Below, piece after piece: positions 16,769 to 26,482 of a DNA stretch of 64,000 nucleotides. The position numbers and the translations under genes were made by a program. The notes below the pieces were generated by a model that saw only the letters and a program-made list of their open reading frames with translations, was not told where the DNA came from and did not search any database. Each line of letters starts with the position of its first letter. Position 1 is the stretch's first letter. The DNA lies in the NCBI RefSeq assembly GCF_023283895.1, contig NZ_JAKILB010000011.1, positions 84,354 to 148,353 on the forward strand. The letters run 5' to 3'. The stretch is from Shewanella pneumatophori. GTDB taxonomy: Bacteria > Pseudomonadota > Gammaproteobacteria > Enterobacterales > Shewanellaceae.

Positions 16769-18211
16769 TTATGACTTTTTCGCTTTAACCTTTTCTAGGC
16801 TCTTACGCACTAACGTGATGATCACTGTAAGAATAACAGAGCTGAAGATTAGACCTATCGCTAACGCCACATTTTGCAGTGCTGTTGGGTCTAACGCTAA
16901 CATGCCGCCTAAGCCCATCATCATAATGCCTGACATGAGTTTAAGGGTTTGGCCCTCTTTTTCGGTGAGCTTACGTTTGCCAAGCGACACACTGAAAGCA
17001 ATCACAATTGCTGCAAGTGGGATGACATACACTACGTTATACATCACAAGATACATGTAGCGCTCAAATGTTTCTAAGTCATGCATAGAGAGCACGCTGG
17101 TGTAGATCATAGGGAATCCCGCAGTACACAGCAGCTCATAAGCATTGGCTAGAATCGATAGCACCACTGTGCCGGCTATCATAGCTGTCATGCTGCTGGC
17201 ACTGGTTAATTTACCCATGCGCTTTATCAGTCCGGTGCGGTTTTCAGCCGACATCGACAAGGTGACTTCGCCTTTGGTAAAGAAGTAATCTTTGATATTG
17301 ATGGCACCAGCGACTAATGCCAGCATGCCCGCACCAAGAATAATCCAGCCACCGTCGCTACCAGCGCCAAGTAATTGGAAAATATTGAGCCAAGCACTCA
17401 TAAAGATAAAGTAGATAAAGCCTGAGAAGAATACAAAGATGCCGCCAACAATTAGCATGCGGGTACGGCTTTTTGCGTTAACCATAATAGACAGTAAAAA
17501 CAGTAATACAAAGAAGGCACATGGGTTAAAGGCATCAACGCCAGCAAGCACTACGGTAAGCAGTGGCAAAGACATTTGCTCAGGATGCACTACACCCACA
17601 AGTGGCAGCTCAACTGGCTGCACATCAGAGCTTGCTAACTCATTGCTGGTATCTAAGCCTAAATCACAAGTACCGTCGCTGCCTTCTTTGCTATCACTCT
17701 CACTACAGGTTGCAAATAAGCCGCCTGTTGCTGGGGCGACAGCAATATATTGCCCCTCTTTTTCTGGAGCTAATTTACCGCCTAATGACACGTAATATGA
17801 TTTTAAACGCTGCACAAGGAACTCACCGGTAACGGCTTGGCTGCTGTAGCCAACAACCGCTTTTTCACCGCTAGCGAAGTAAGGTACAGAGCGTGCTTCT
17901 GTGCCAGTTTGCTTAGCGATCTCTTGCCATATATCCATGGTGTCGGCAGCAGTAATCATATGATCTTCTACTTCAATCCAAGGATAACGTTCAGGCAAAC
18001 TATCTATAAATGGATGAGCTTCGGCACAATGTGGGCAAGTTTTAGACCAAAAGAAATAAAGCTTAACTTTTAACTCACCTTGAGCATTGGTGTAGTGCCA
18101 CATGCTGGTTTCGCTATTGGCGCTGGTGGCATTAGTGTTAGCAAAGCTTGGCATGGATAGGCTAAGGCTAGTAAGTACGAGGCTGATAAATAATAAAATG
18201 GATTTGACCAT
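16769..18211 (-). CDS. Thiol-disulfide membrane protein: N-terminal thioredoxin domain fused to a DsbD/CcdA-like core
   Basis: A 480-residue inner-membrane protein that probably carries reducing equivalents across the membrane. Order: signal peptide (about 1-25), a periplasmic thioredoxin-like domain with C59/C62 in KTCPHCAEAHPF, a linker with two further cysteines (FATC and GTCDLG, about 168-188), then about six to eight hydrophobic segments. In these, C231 in DAFNPCAFFVLLFLL and C362 in YELLCTAGFP occupy the places of the paired transmembrane cysteines of DsbD/CcdA. In DsbD the thioredoxin domain is at the C-terminus; here it is N-terminal. Start ATG has a CTGGAGA site. No cytochrome c or Dsb genes are adjacent. 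Substrate and partner are unknown. Confidence 0.8.
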   Translation of the reverse strand: MVKSILLFISLVLTSLSLSMPSFANTNATSANSETSMWHYTNAQGELKVKLYFFWSKTCPHCAEAHPFIDSLPERYPWIEVEDHMITAADTMDIWQEIAKQTGTEARSVPYFASGEKAVVGYSSQAVTGEFLVQRLKSYYVSLGGKLAPEKEGQYIAVAPATGGLFATCSESDSKEGSDGTCDLGLDTSNELASSDVQPVELPLVGVVHPEQMSLPLLTVVLAGVDAFNPCAFFVLLFLLSIMVNAKSRTRMLIVGGIFVFFSGFIYFIFMSAWLNIFQLLGAGSDGGWIILGAGMLALVAGAINIKDYFFTKGEVTLSMSAENRTGLIKRMGKLTSASSMTAMIAGTVVLSILANAYELLCTAGFPMIYTSVLSMHDLETFERYMYLVMYNVVYVIPLAAIVIAFSVSLGKRKLTEKEGQTLKLMSGIMMMGLGGMLALDPTALQNVALAIGLIFSSVILTVIITLVRKSLEKVKAKKS

Positions 18212-18564
18212 GGGATCTCCAGGACAATTTTGGCAGGTTTAAACCGTTTTGTTGCTAGCATTCTACTTTAGTGACGGGGCTTTAACGCTGAAATGTTTCA
18301 TATTTGCTAATGAAATCCCGAATATATTACTTTTGGGAACTAGAGCGAATTTCATGCAATAAGATTAAACTTATCGCTATATTTATAACGACTTGATTAT
18401 AAATTTTTGATTAAGCTATCGCTTATGTTGTTTGTGTATAGGGGAGCTTGGACGCTGATTTGTTGTGGAACTGTTGCCAGACTTAAGCTGCAGTTTGGAG
18501 TCTGATTATACTCGGCCTTGTCATCGCTGGTGCTAGTTACAGCTATAGTGATAGCTTTAGCTCT
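18212..18564. other. Intergenic stretch, no gene seen
   Basis: A/T-rich leader of the thioredoxin-DsbD-like gene plus the 3' flank of the next minus-strand gene. No convincing coding frame, terminator or known operator is visible. Confidence 0.5.
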
Positions 18565-18981
18565 CTAATCGTCTTTGCTAGCAACTTGGAGTGCTAATTT
18601 TTCTGGCTCGTCTGGGCACCAAGTAATTGACACGCTGCGATCAACACTGTTACTGGCTGTGAGTATTCGGGTGATCACCGGCGCAGAATATTCTGTTTTA
18701 TTGAGGTAGCTTTTAATTCGCTCAATACGTCTTTCTGCAAGCCACTTATTGTATTGCTTTGCTTCAGCTGTTAACTGTTTCGGGTCGACTTTGAATTCTA
18801 GTAACAAGTAACCTGCACTAGGCGGTGCAACTCTGCTGAAAGAGTCGAGTTGAGAGGCATATTGACCTGCAAAATATGAGCTGTTCTTTGCGTAAGGAAT
18901 ATCGAAAACATGACTAGCGTTATCGCACTGTGCAAATGCACTTCCTGATAAAAACATCAAAACAGTAGCGAGTGATTTCAT
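18565..18981 (-). CDS. Periplasmic OmpA-like small protein
   Basis: A 138-residue exported protein of unknown function. I start at the ATG ending at 18981: an AAGGA ribosome site lies 8 bp before it, whereas the in-frame ATG nine bases earlier overlaps that site. The signal peptide is MKSLATVLMFLSGSAFA, with cleavage before QCDN. The mature part has LAERRIERIKSYLNKT followed by ITRILTASNSVDRSVSITW, which recalls the helix-strand end of OmpA-C domains (Arg-rich helix, then RSV), but the peptidoglycan-binding Asp is not clear. Two cysteines (in AQCDN and TWCPD) could form a disulfide. No operon partner. Confidence 0.55.
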   Translation of the reverse strand: MKSLATVLMFLSGSAFAQCDNASHVFDIPYAKNSSYFAGQYASQLDSFSRVAPPSAGYLLLEFKVDPKQLTAEAKQYNKWLAERRIERIKSYLNKTEYSAPVITRILTASNSVDRSVSITWCPDEPEKLALQVASKDD

Positions 18982-19555
18982 TTTGCACATCCTTGATTAC
19001 ATCAAAATCTTTTTAGAAACGCTTCTACATTTAACCATTGCAGAAATTTAAAAATTGTTCGCAACTTAAGCTATTGGTAACAAAATTGCAATGTTCTTTA
19101 TATTCATTACTTTAACTAAAGCTATTAGTTCGCTCGCTGGCATGCTAGCGCCATATTTTAGACGCCGAGTAATTATTAATATTGACAAGTATTTGCATAC
19201 AAGGTGACAAAATGTTGACTTTTTGAGCATTGGTTTTATAAATATTTCTAATACAAGGCATTTATTAATGAATAGCTATTTGAGTTCTTTTGCTAATAAG
19301 TGGAATACCGCTTAATCGATCGGTTTTTGCGATTGGTGCGTAATATAAGGTAGTAACAGCTTCTAAATAAGGGCAGACAGCTGTTGGCTGGCATTAAGTT
19401 TGAGCATGCAAGGTTTATTAGCTGAAGTATAAAATGGGCGCATAAACAGATAATTAGTGGTCTATCTGTTAGGTGCATCAATAGAGTGGGCTGGCATTAC
19501 TTTATCGATGTGATTTGTAGGTTATTGATTTTAAATAGCTGTTTAAGGAGCTTAA
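18982..19555. other. Intergenic stretch, no gene seen
   Basis: About 570 bp of A/T-rich DNA between divergent genes. A 62-codon minus-strand frame at 19293-19481 has no ribosome site and no recognisable similarity. An AAGGAG ribosome site for the next gene sits at its end. Nothing else can be supported. Confidence 0.5.
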
Positions 19556-20755
19556 ATGGAAGCGGTCGATCTTGTGATTATAGGTGGAGGCATTAATGGT
19601 GCGGGCATTGCTCAGTGTGCATCTGCAGCAGGATACAGTGTGCTTTTACTTGAAAAGAGCACTATTGCCGCACAAACCTCAGCAAACTCCAGCAAGCTTA
19701 TTCATGGTGGGTTGCGTTACCTTGAATCAGGCCAATTGCCATTGGTCAGAAAATCGCTGGCTGAGCGCAAAGCATTACTGCAATTAGCGCCATCTTTGGT
19801 TAATCCTATTCCATTTTATATTCCAGTTTATGAAAACAGTCGCCGCAGCCCTTGGACGATCCGAGCCGGGCTGAGCTTGTATGCGCTGCTAAGTGAATTT
19901 GATGCGCTAGGGCAGTTTAAATCTATCCCATCAGTACATTGGTCGAAAATCAAAGGCTTAAAGCTACAAGGATTAAAAGCTCTGTATCAGTATTGGGATG
20001 CGCAAACTGACGATAAGCTATTAACCGAGGCTGTGATTAAAAATGCTCGCTCGCTCGGTGCGCAGATTATTGAGCACGCAAAGTGCACCACTATTGAGCA
20101 ACATAAAGGACACTGTAAGGTAGGCTATCAGTTGGTGGAAGCCGCAGGTAATAATGCGGTGACTGAAACTGTGCAAGTAGAAGCGCTGGCAGTAATTAAT
20201 GCTGCAGGTCCTTGGGTGAACGAGGTGCTGGCATGTGTGAAACCACAAATCGCTGCAGAAGCCATTGAGTGGGTGCAAGGCAGTCACTTGCTGTTAGATA
20301 TTCCTGCTAACGACGGCATTTTATATTTGGAGTCTTGTTTCGATCAGCGGGTGATTTTTGTGATGCCATGGAATGGCCAAACGTTAGTCGGCACTACAGA
20401 AACTGTGCTGGAGCAACTGTCAGGCAAGCCACAGATCACCGAAGCTGAAACTGACTATTTACTTGGCATTTACCAACATTACTTTAGTGAATTTGGTGAT
20501 GTAGAAGCGTTAAAAGCGCGAGTGGTAGACAGCTTTTGCGGAGTAAGAGTATTACCTAAACAAACTGGTAATGCATTTGACCGCCCAAGAGACACCTTGC
20601 AAAAAAACCAAGCGAGCCATCCTAATTTGCTGAGCCTTTATGGCGGTAAACTCACCACTTATCGCACCACAGCAACTGAAGTCATTGACTGGATTGAGCA
20701 GACTATTGGAGACAGGCAGGCCTTGGCGGACTTTGATAAGTTGCAGCTTGAGTAA
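19556..20755 (+). CDS. Short glycerol-3-phosphate dehydrogenase-like FAD oxidoreductase
   Basis: FAD-dependent DAO-family enzyme closest to aerobic glycerol-3-phosphate dehydrogenase (GlpD), which oxidises sn-glycerol-3-phosphate to dihydroxyacetone phosphate and feeds quinones. The dinucleotide motif is VIIGGGINGAGIAQCASAAG at the N-terminus (residues 7-26), followed by the family stretch SANSSKLIHGGLRYLE (about 43-58) and the C-terminal LSLYGGKLTTYRTTATE. The protein is 399 residues, about 100 shorter than GlpD (501 in E. coli): the C-terminal DAO_C domain is absent and the gene ends cleanly after the FAD motif. It may therefore be a separate subfamily. There is no glpF, glpK or glpR nearby. 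The start ATG has AAGGAG upstream. Confidence 0.78.
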   Translation: MEAVDLVIIGGGINGAGIAQCASAAGYSVLLLEKSTIAAQTSANSSKLIHGGLRYLESGQLPLVRKSLAERKALLQLAPSLVNPIPFYIPVYENSRRSPWTIRAGLSLYALLSEFDALGQFKSIPSVHWSKIKGLKLQGLKALYQYWDAQTDDKLLTEAVIKNARSLGAQIIEHAKCTTIEQHKGHCKVGYQLVEAAGNNAVTETVQVEALAVINAAGPWVNEVLACVKPQIAAEAIEWVQGSHLLLDIPANDGILYLESCFDQRVIFVMPWNGQTLVGTTETVLEQLSGKPQITEAETDYLLGIYQHYFSEFGDVEALKARVVDSFCGVRVLPKQTGNAFDRPRDTLQKNQASHPNLLSLYGGKLTTYRTTATEVIDWIEQTIGDRQALADFDKLQLE

Positions 20756-20916
20756 CTTAAATATGTAGGGCGTTACCTTTGTATTACTCATCCATAAAGA
20801 GATTAAGATGTTGCATTCTGTAACTGAAAGTTTGGTTTCATTAAACTGTAACTTTAGTGTCATACTGTGCTGCAATTAATGAATTTACGAGCACTGTTTC
20901 GGGTGCTTATATATGG

Positions 20917-22101
20917 ATGGTTATGTTTCAAATATTCCTGCGTTTCTTCTCCCTCGGTCTGGTTTCCTTTGGTGGCCCTGCCGCGCACATTGGCTACTTT
21001 AGGCAAACTTTTGTACAAGAACTTAATTGGTTAGATGATAAACACTATGGCAGCCTGGTCGCGCTGAGTCAGTTTATGCCGGGTCCTGGTTCCAGTCAGG
21101 TTGGCTTTGCTATTGGTTATCATCGCGGTGGTCTATTAGGTGGCATAGCGGCGTTTTTAGGTTTTACCCTGCCTTCGTTTATTTTGTTATTTTTGTTGGC
21201 AGTTACCAGCAGTCAGTGGCTAGATTACTCATTTACTCAAGGCATCATTCATGGTCTCAAGCTATTAGCTGTTGTAGTGGTAGCCGACGCAATATGGATT
21301 ATGTTTAAGCAGTTTTGCCAGCGCAAACCAGCCAAAATACTAATGGTGCTTAGCTGTGTGATTATCTTGCTACAACCCTCAATGCTGATGCAGTTTAGCT
21401 TGTTAATTGCGGCGGCTTTGGTTGGGCGAAAATATCTTGCTAGTAATGCAGATGAGTTAAATCAACAGCCCCAGCAGGCGGTTAAGCTGAACTTCTTTTG
21501 GTTAAGCTTATTTGCAGGCTTACTAATAGCGTCATTGGTGGCCATCAGCTTATCAACCCAAAGCGGCATCTCTAACCTTACCCAATTGTTTAGCCAGTTT
21601 TACCAAGTGGGAAGCATGGTATTTGGCGGTGGCCACGTAGTGTTACCACTGTTGCAGCAAAGCGTTGGTGACAGTATTAGTCATGATCAGTTCTTAACGG
21701 GTTACGCCTTAGCCCAAGCAGTACCGGGACCTATGTTTGCCTTGGCGGCTTTCTTAGGAGCCGAGATCTGGATTGAACAGCCATTGGTTGGTGCGCTGGT
21801 AGCAACTTTAGCTATATTTTTACCGGGCTTTTTATTGATGCTGGTGGCGCTTAAAAGCTGGCATGCAATAAGCGCTAAGCCGCAAGTTACGGGGGCAATA
21901 GCCGCTGTTAATGCTTGTGTGGTAGGCTTTTTGTTAGCAGCGTTGTATACGCCTATCTTTAGCAGCGCAGTGCTGTCGTCACTTGATATGGCGTTAGTGG
22001 TGTTAGGTTTTGGCTTATTTAAAATCTTTAAGCCAAATATCTTTATCTTAGTTGCAGGCTTTGGTGTAGCAGGTGCCTTAATCGGTGCGTTTGTTAGCTA
22101 A
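20917..22101 (+). CDS. chrA: ChrA-family chromate efflux transporter
   Basis: Inner-membrane transporter of the CHR family; characterised members export chromate. It has two homologous halves, each beginning with a signature: FFSLGLVSFGGPAAHIGYFR (about 8-27) and YQVGSMVFGGGHVVLPLL in the second half. Each half also has the SQFMPGPGSSQ / AQAVPGPMFAL motif, and there are about ten to twelve hydrophobic segments. I start at ATG 20917 (394 residues; ATG 20923 is equally possible), since the frame further upstream to 20857 has no similarity. No chrB regulator is adjacent, and housekeeping CHR proteins are common. The 3' end shares a bidirectional terminator with the formate dehydrogenase gene. 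Confidence 0.88.
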   Translation: MVMFQIFLRFFSLGLVSFGGPAAHIGYFRQTFVQELNWLDDKHYGSLVALSQFMPGPGSSQVGFAIGYHRGGLLGGIAAFLGFTLPSFILLFLLAVTSSQWLDYSFTQGIIHGLKLLAVVVVADAIWIMFKQFCQRKPAKILMVLSCVIILLQPSMLMQFSLLIAAALVGRKYLASNADELNQQPQQAVKLNFFWLSLFAGLLIASLVAISLSTQSGISNLTQLFSQFYQVGSMVFGGGHVVLPLLQQSVGDSISHDQFLTGYALAQAVPGPMFALAAFLGAEIWIEQPLVGALVATLAIFLPGFLLMLVALKSWHAISAKPQVTGAIAAVNACVVGFLLAALYTPIFSSAVLSSLDMALVVLGFGLFKIFKPNIFILVAGFGVAGALIGAFVS

Positions 22102-22126
22102 CCTTCTTTATAAAATAGAGAGATAT

Positions 22127-22162
22127 AAAAAGGCCGTTAGAGCATGCTCTAACGGCTTTTTT
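22127..22162. terminator. Bidirectional terminator between chrA and the formate dehydrogenase gene
   Basis: A palindromic stem GCCGTTAGAG / CTCTAACGGC with CATG at the tip, an A-run before it and a run of seven T after it. It serves the two convergent genes. Confidence 0.9.
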
Positions 22163-22183
22163 TAGACGAGCTTAAATTTTATT

Positions 22184-25100
22184 TTATACCAGTACGACTT
22201 GTTCTTGTTGGGCTAAAACCTTTTCAGCTTTAACCGCGCAGACCTTAAACTCTGGGATTTTCGCCACAGGATCAAGCGCGTTATTGGTCAGCTTATTGGC
22301 TGCTGATTCAGCAAAGTGGAATGGCAGGAATAACACTCCAGCTTGAGCACGTTTAGTCACAAACGCCTTGATTTCAATCTCGCCGCGACGGGTGCTAAGT
22401 TTGAGCATATCGCCGTTATTGATCTCGAGCTTGTCAGCATCAAATACTGAGATCATTACTTTTGCTTCACCAAGTTGATTAAGCCCTTCCGTTTTGCGGG
22501 TCATGGTGCCTGTGTGGAACTGCTCTAGTAAACGACCAGTTGAAAGGATTAGCGGATACTCATCACATGGCATTTCTGCTGGCAGACGATAGTGCACTGC
22601 GCGCATTTTGCCTTTGCCGTGAGTAAATTGGCTAGTATGTAAAATAGGCGTACCTGGGTGACCTTCGGCAGGGCAAGGCCATTGTATACCTTGGCGGCCA
22701 TTTTCTGTTTCGCTATCAATTACTCGCCAAGTAATACCGCGATATTGCGGGGTGACATCGGTGATTTCATGCCAAATTTGCTTCTCACTCTGGTAACCCC
22801 AATCTTCGCCCATTTTGCTGGCGATAAGCTGGATGATTTGCCAATCATTTTTAGCCTCTCCCGGCGGATTAACCGCAGGAAGTAGCTGCTGCACACGGCG
22901 CTCGGTATTGGTAAAGTGACCTAACTTTTCCGCAAATGCTGCTGCAGGTAATACCACGTCAGCCAGTTCAGCAGTTTCAGTTAAGAAGATATCTTGCACG
23001 ACTACAAATTCAGCGGCAGCTAAGCCCTGCAATACATGTTTTTGGTCAGGGTCGCTCAGTACTGGGTTTTCACCCATTACATATAAACCTTTTAGCTCTC
23101 CATGGCTTAGGGCATGCATCATTTCTGTGGCTGAAAAGCCAATGTCAGCACAAAGATCTTCTTTGCCCCAAGCTTCACGAAAACGCATTTGTACTAGCGG
23201 ATCGTCAAGCTTTTGGTAACCACTAAAGTAGTTTGGTAAGGCCCCCATGTCGCAAGCGCCTTGTACGTTGCTTTGGCCACGTAGTGGATTAATGCCAGCG
23301 CCTTTAACGCCAATGTTGCCGCACAATAGCTGTAAGTTAGAAATTGCAGTTACGTTGTCGTGGCCTGAAGTGTGCTGGGTGACGCCCATTGCATAATACA
23401 CAGCAGTTTTTTCAGCTGTACCGATAAGCTTGGCCATCTTAATGATGTCGCTGGCACTGACGCCGGTGATGAGTTCAGCATTTTTAGGGCTGTAATCTGG
23501 GCTCATCACTTCATCATATAGCTGACTAAAACCTTCAACTCGAGCTTGAATGTAATCTAAATCATGCCAATCATTTTTAATGATCTGCTGCATAATTGCG
23601 TTGATTAACATGACATCTGAGCCTGGACGCTGCGCCACATACAGCTCTGCTTTATCGGCAATCGATACCCGCTTAGGGTCGGCAACGATTAATCGTGCGC
23701 CATGCTCTTTGATTGCATGCTTGATACGCGAGGCAATAATGGGGTGGGCGCTTTCAGTATCTGAACCAAGAATAAAGATAAGGTCACTGTCTTTAATGCT
23801 TGGAATGTCGTTAGTCATTGCGCCGCTACCTAAGCTTTCACGTAGTGCGGTTACTGTAGAGGCGTGGCAAAGTCGCGCACAGTGGTCGACGTTATTGTTG
23901 CCGAGTACGCTACGGAAGAACTTTTGGAAAACGTAGTTATCTTCGTTAGTGGCTTTAGCTGACGATAAACCAGCAATAGCTTTGTTGCCGGATACTTGCT
24001 TGATTTGAGCAAAACGCTGAGCAACAACTGCAATTGCTTCATCCCAACTCGCTGGTATTAATTCGCCGTTTTTACGAATAAGCGGTGTAGTTAGGCGTTT
24101 ATCACTGCCAACAAAGTCAAAACCAAAGCGACCTTTAACACACAGCATCCCTTCATTTACAGGCGATGATGTATCACCGCTAACATGGCGAATTTGGTTC
24201 TTCTGCTCATCAACATGTAGGTTGATACGACAACCAATACCGCAATAGGTACAGATACTTGATACCGTTTTTAGTGGCGCTTTTTGCGCAGGTGTTAAGC
24301 CTTGGGTTTTGTCTCGTGAGTCAACCAGTGCACCTGTTGGGCATACTTGTACACAGTTACCACATTGTACACAGTCGCTGTCGTTCATACTGGCGCTAAA
24401 GCCTACGCGTGGGGCTTTGCGCTCATCACCGACAATTGAACCTGCACAAGAAGTCGGTAGTGCGTGGTAATGGTCTTTAGCAAACGAAATCGCATTGTGG
24501 CCGCTGGCTCCTTTACAGGTTTCAACACAAGCACCGCAGCTGATACAGCGGTTAGCATCAAAGGTGATAAATGGCGCACTGGTATCAACGCTAAATTGCT
24601 GTGCCTGACTAATATCAAGCTCGCTGGCTTTAACTTTGTATTCAGTGGCGTAATCACGCAGCTTACAGTCGGTGTTGGCTTGGCAAGCACATTCAAGGCA
24701 GCGAGCTGCTTCTTTCATGGCTTCATCTGCGGCAAAGCCAAGCTCAACTTCACTGAAGTTTAATGCGCGCTGCAGCTTATCAAGCTCAGGCATGACGCTT
24801 CGAGCTTGGACTGTCGAATCTGGGTAAAGGCTGTCGGCCTTAATCGATTTTAAGCTGCTTGTTTTCTTGGCTTTAGTTGAGTTGAACGGCTGTTTTACTA
24901 GCTCACAAGTTAGGCCTTGGCTCAGCAGTTTTTCAATCGCATCAGCGGCTTTACGGCCATCGGCAACGGCGGCAACTGCGGTGGCTGGGCCGGTGCGAGA
25001 GTCACCAATCACAAACAGTTTATCAAGGCCGGCAGACTGACCAGCCGACATAGTGTGTTCACAACCTTCAAAGGTATTCCAACGAGTGAGTGCGACTTCA

Positions 25101-26482
25101 CCTGTGGCAAGCTGGCTCTGTGGATGATCTAAGAAGTCCATATCTGGCGTTTGTGAAACCGCAGGGATCACAGTATCAAACGCTTCAGTAAAGGTTTCAC
25201 CTGTCGGTGTTGGGCTACGACGACCTGAACTGTCTGGCTCACCAAGTGCCATTATTTCAAAAGTGACCATAGCCACTCGGCCGTTACCATCGCTATGGTT
25301 TTCAATCGGATTGGTCAAGAAGTGGAACTTAATCCCTTCTTGTTCTGCCTCGTGGATCTCATAAGGTTCTGCAGGCATTTCATCGCGAGTACGGCGATAT
25401 ACTAATGTTACATCTGCGCCATCGCGCTTGGCTGTGCGGGCACAATCGATTGCAGTGTTACCGCCACCAATAACAGCTACCTTTTTGCCGGTGCTGTATT
25501 GCTTCTCTGTGCAGTAATCTCGTAGGTAATCCACACCTAAGTAGCAGCCTTCAAGCTCAATACCTGGGTAGTTCATCGGCACGGCTTTTTGCGCGCCAAT
25601 CGCTAAGCAGACAGCATCAAAGTCGGTGATTAAACCATTTAAGTGAATATCACGGCCAAGACGGGTATCTGTGGCAATGTTGAGACCATTTTTACACAGC
25701 AGCTCAATTTCTTTATCGAGAATCGCTTTAGGCAAACGATATTCTGGAATGCCGTAACGTAACCAGCCGCCCGCTTGTGGCATAGATTCGAAAATGGTGA
25801 CGTCGTGGCCATTATTAGATAAGTAATAACCCGCCGAAATACCCGCAGGTCCGCTACCGATAATCGCGACCTTTTTACCCGTCGCTGGCGCTTTTGGCGG
25901 TACGTATGGATTTTCACCTTCTAAATCTAAGTCGGCTGCGTGACGCTTTAATTGGCGAATCGCGACAGGCTCATCGACTAAGCCGCGGCGACATTCAGTT
26001 TCACAAAAAGCTGGGCAGACACGGCCAATAGATAGTGGCAAAGGTAAGGTCTGCTTGATGACTTTTACTGCTTCTGTGTGGTCGCCTTGGGCGATATGGT
26101 ACAGGTAAGACTGCACATCAACGCCAGCTGGACAGGCCGTTTGGCAAGGGGCTTCACAGTCAGCAAAGTGGTCTGACAAAATGTTGTGCAGCGCGGCTTT
26201 GCGCTGCTTACTTAATGCCGCTGACTGGGTAATGACTTCGATATTTTGCGCGGCAATATCCCCGATGCGGGTATCGCAGGCGCGCACATTGGTAATATTG
26301 TTGTCGCAATCAATAAGCTCAACATGACAAAGATTACAGTGCTGTTTGCTGTCGTGCACTAATGAGCTAGCAGGACTTTTACATAAATTGGGGATGGCGA
26401 TATCGGCATTTAGCGCAACATCTAATAGTGTGTCTTGTTGATTAGCTAAAAGGGTTTTGCCATCAATTATTATTTGTTTCAT
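22184..26482 (-). CDS. Giant fused formate dehydrogenase: GltD-like FAD/NAD(P)H module, ferredoxin domains and molybdopterin catalytic subunit
   Basis: Single-chain (1432 residues) molybdo-enzyme predicted to oxidise formate and pass electrons internally to or from NAD(P). Order: 2Fe-2S-type N-terminus (cysteines at CKSPASS and CNLCH), a Cys cluster (CEAPCQTACPAG), a glutamate-synthase small-subunit-like module with FAD motif IIGSGPAGISAGYYLS and NAD(P)H motif VIGGGNTAIDCARTAKR, two 4Fe-4S sites (CISCGACVETCKG, CVQCGNCVQVCP), then the molybdopterin domain opening with C744TYCGIGC. The molybdenum ligand is C872 in DHCARLCHAST, a cysteine where some formate dehydrogenases have selenocysteine. 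The C-terminal molybdopterin-dinucleotide domain closes the protein. All parts that are usually separate subunits sit in one gene; no other fdh gene is adjacent. Confidence 0.88.
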   Translation of the reverse strand: MKQIIIDGKTLLANQQDTLLDVALNADIAIPNLCKSPASSLVHDSKQHCNLCHVELIDCDNNITNVRACDTRIGDIAAQNIEVITQSAALSKQRKAALHNILSDHFADCEAPCQTACPAGVDVQSYLYHIAQGDHTEAVKVIKQTLPLPLSIGRVCPAFCETECRRGLVDEPVAIRQLKRHAADLDLEGENPYVPPKAPATGKKVAIIGSGPAGISAGYYLSNNGHDVTIFESMPQAGGWLRYGIPEYRLPKAILDKEIELLCKNGLNIATDTRLGRDIHLNGLITDFDAVCLAIGAQKAVPMNYPGIELEGCYLGVDYLRDYCTEKQYSTGKKVAVIGGGNTAIDCARTAKRDGADVTLVYRRTRDEMPAEPYEIHEAEQEGIKFHFLTNPIENHSDGNGRVAMVTFEIMALGEPDSSGRRSPTPTGETFTEAFDTVIPAVSQTPDMDFLDHPQSQLATGEVALTRWNTFEGCEHTMSAGQSAGLDKLFVIGDSRTGPATAVAAVADGRKAADAIEKLLSQGLTCELVKQPFNSTKAKKTSSLKSIKADSLYPDSTVQARSVMPELDKLQRALNFSEVELGFAADEAMKEAARCLECACQANTDCKLRDYATEYKVKASELDISQAQQFSVDTSAPFITFDANRCISCGACVETCKGASGHNAISFAKDHYHALPTSCAGSIVGDERKAPRVGFSASMNDSDCVQCGNCVQVCPTGALVDSRDKTQGLTPAQKAPLKTVSSICTYCGIGCRINLHVDEQKNQIRHVSGDTSSPVNEGMLCVKGRFGFDFVGSDKRLTTPLIRKNGELIPASWDEAIAVVAQRFAQIKQVSGNKAIAGLSSAKATNEDNYVFQKFFRSVLGNNNVDHCARLCHASTVTALRESLGSGAMTNDIPSIKDSDLIFILGSDTESAHPIIASRIKHAIKEHGARLIVADPKRVSIADKAELYVAQRPGSDVMLINAIMQQIIKNDWHDLDYIQARVEGFSQLYDEVMSPDYSPKNAELITGVSASDIIKMAKLIGTAEKTAVYYAMGVTQHTSGHDNVTAISNLQLLCGNIGVKGAGINPLRGQSNVQGACDMGALPNYFSGYQKLDDPLVQMRFREAWGKEDLCADIGFSATEMMHALSHGELKGLYVMGENPVLSDPDQKHVLQGLAAAEFVVVQDIFLTETAELADVVLPAAAFAEKLGHFTNTERRVQQLLPAVNPPGEAKNDWQIIQLIASKMGEDWGYQSEKQIWHEITDVTPQYRGITWRVIDSETENGRQGIQWPCPAEGHPGTPILHTSQFTHGKGKMRAVHYRLPAEMPCDEYPLILSTGRLLEQFHTGTMTRKTEGLNQLGEAKVMISVFDADKLEINNGDMLKLSTRRGEIEIKAFVTKRAQAGVLFLPFHFAESAANKLTNNALDPVAKIPEFKVCAVKAEKVLAQQEQVVLV

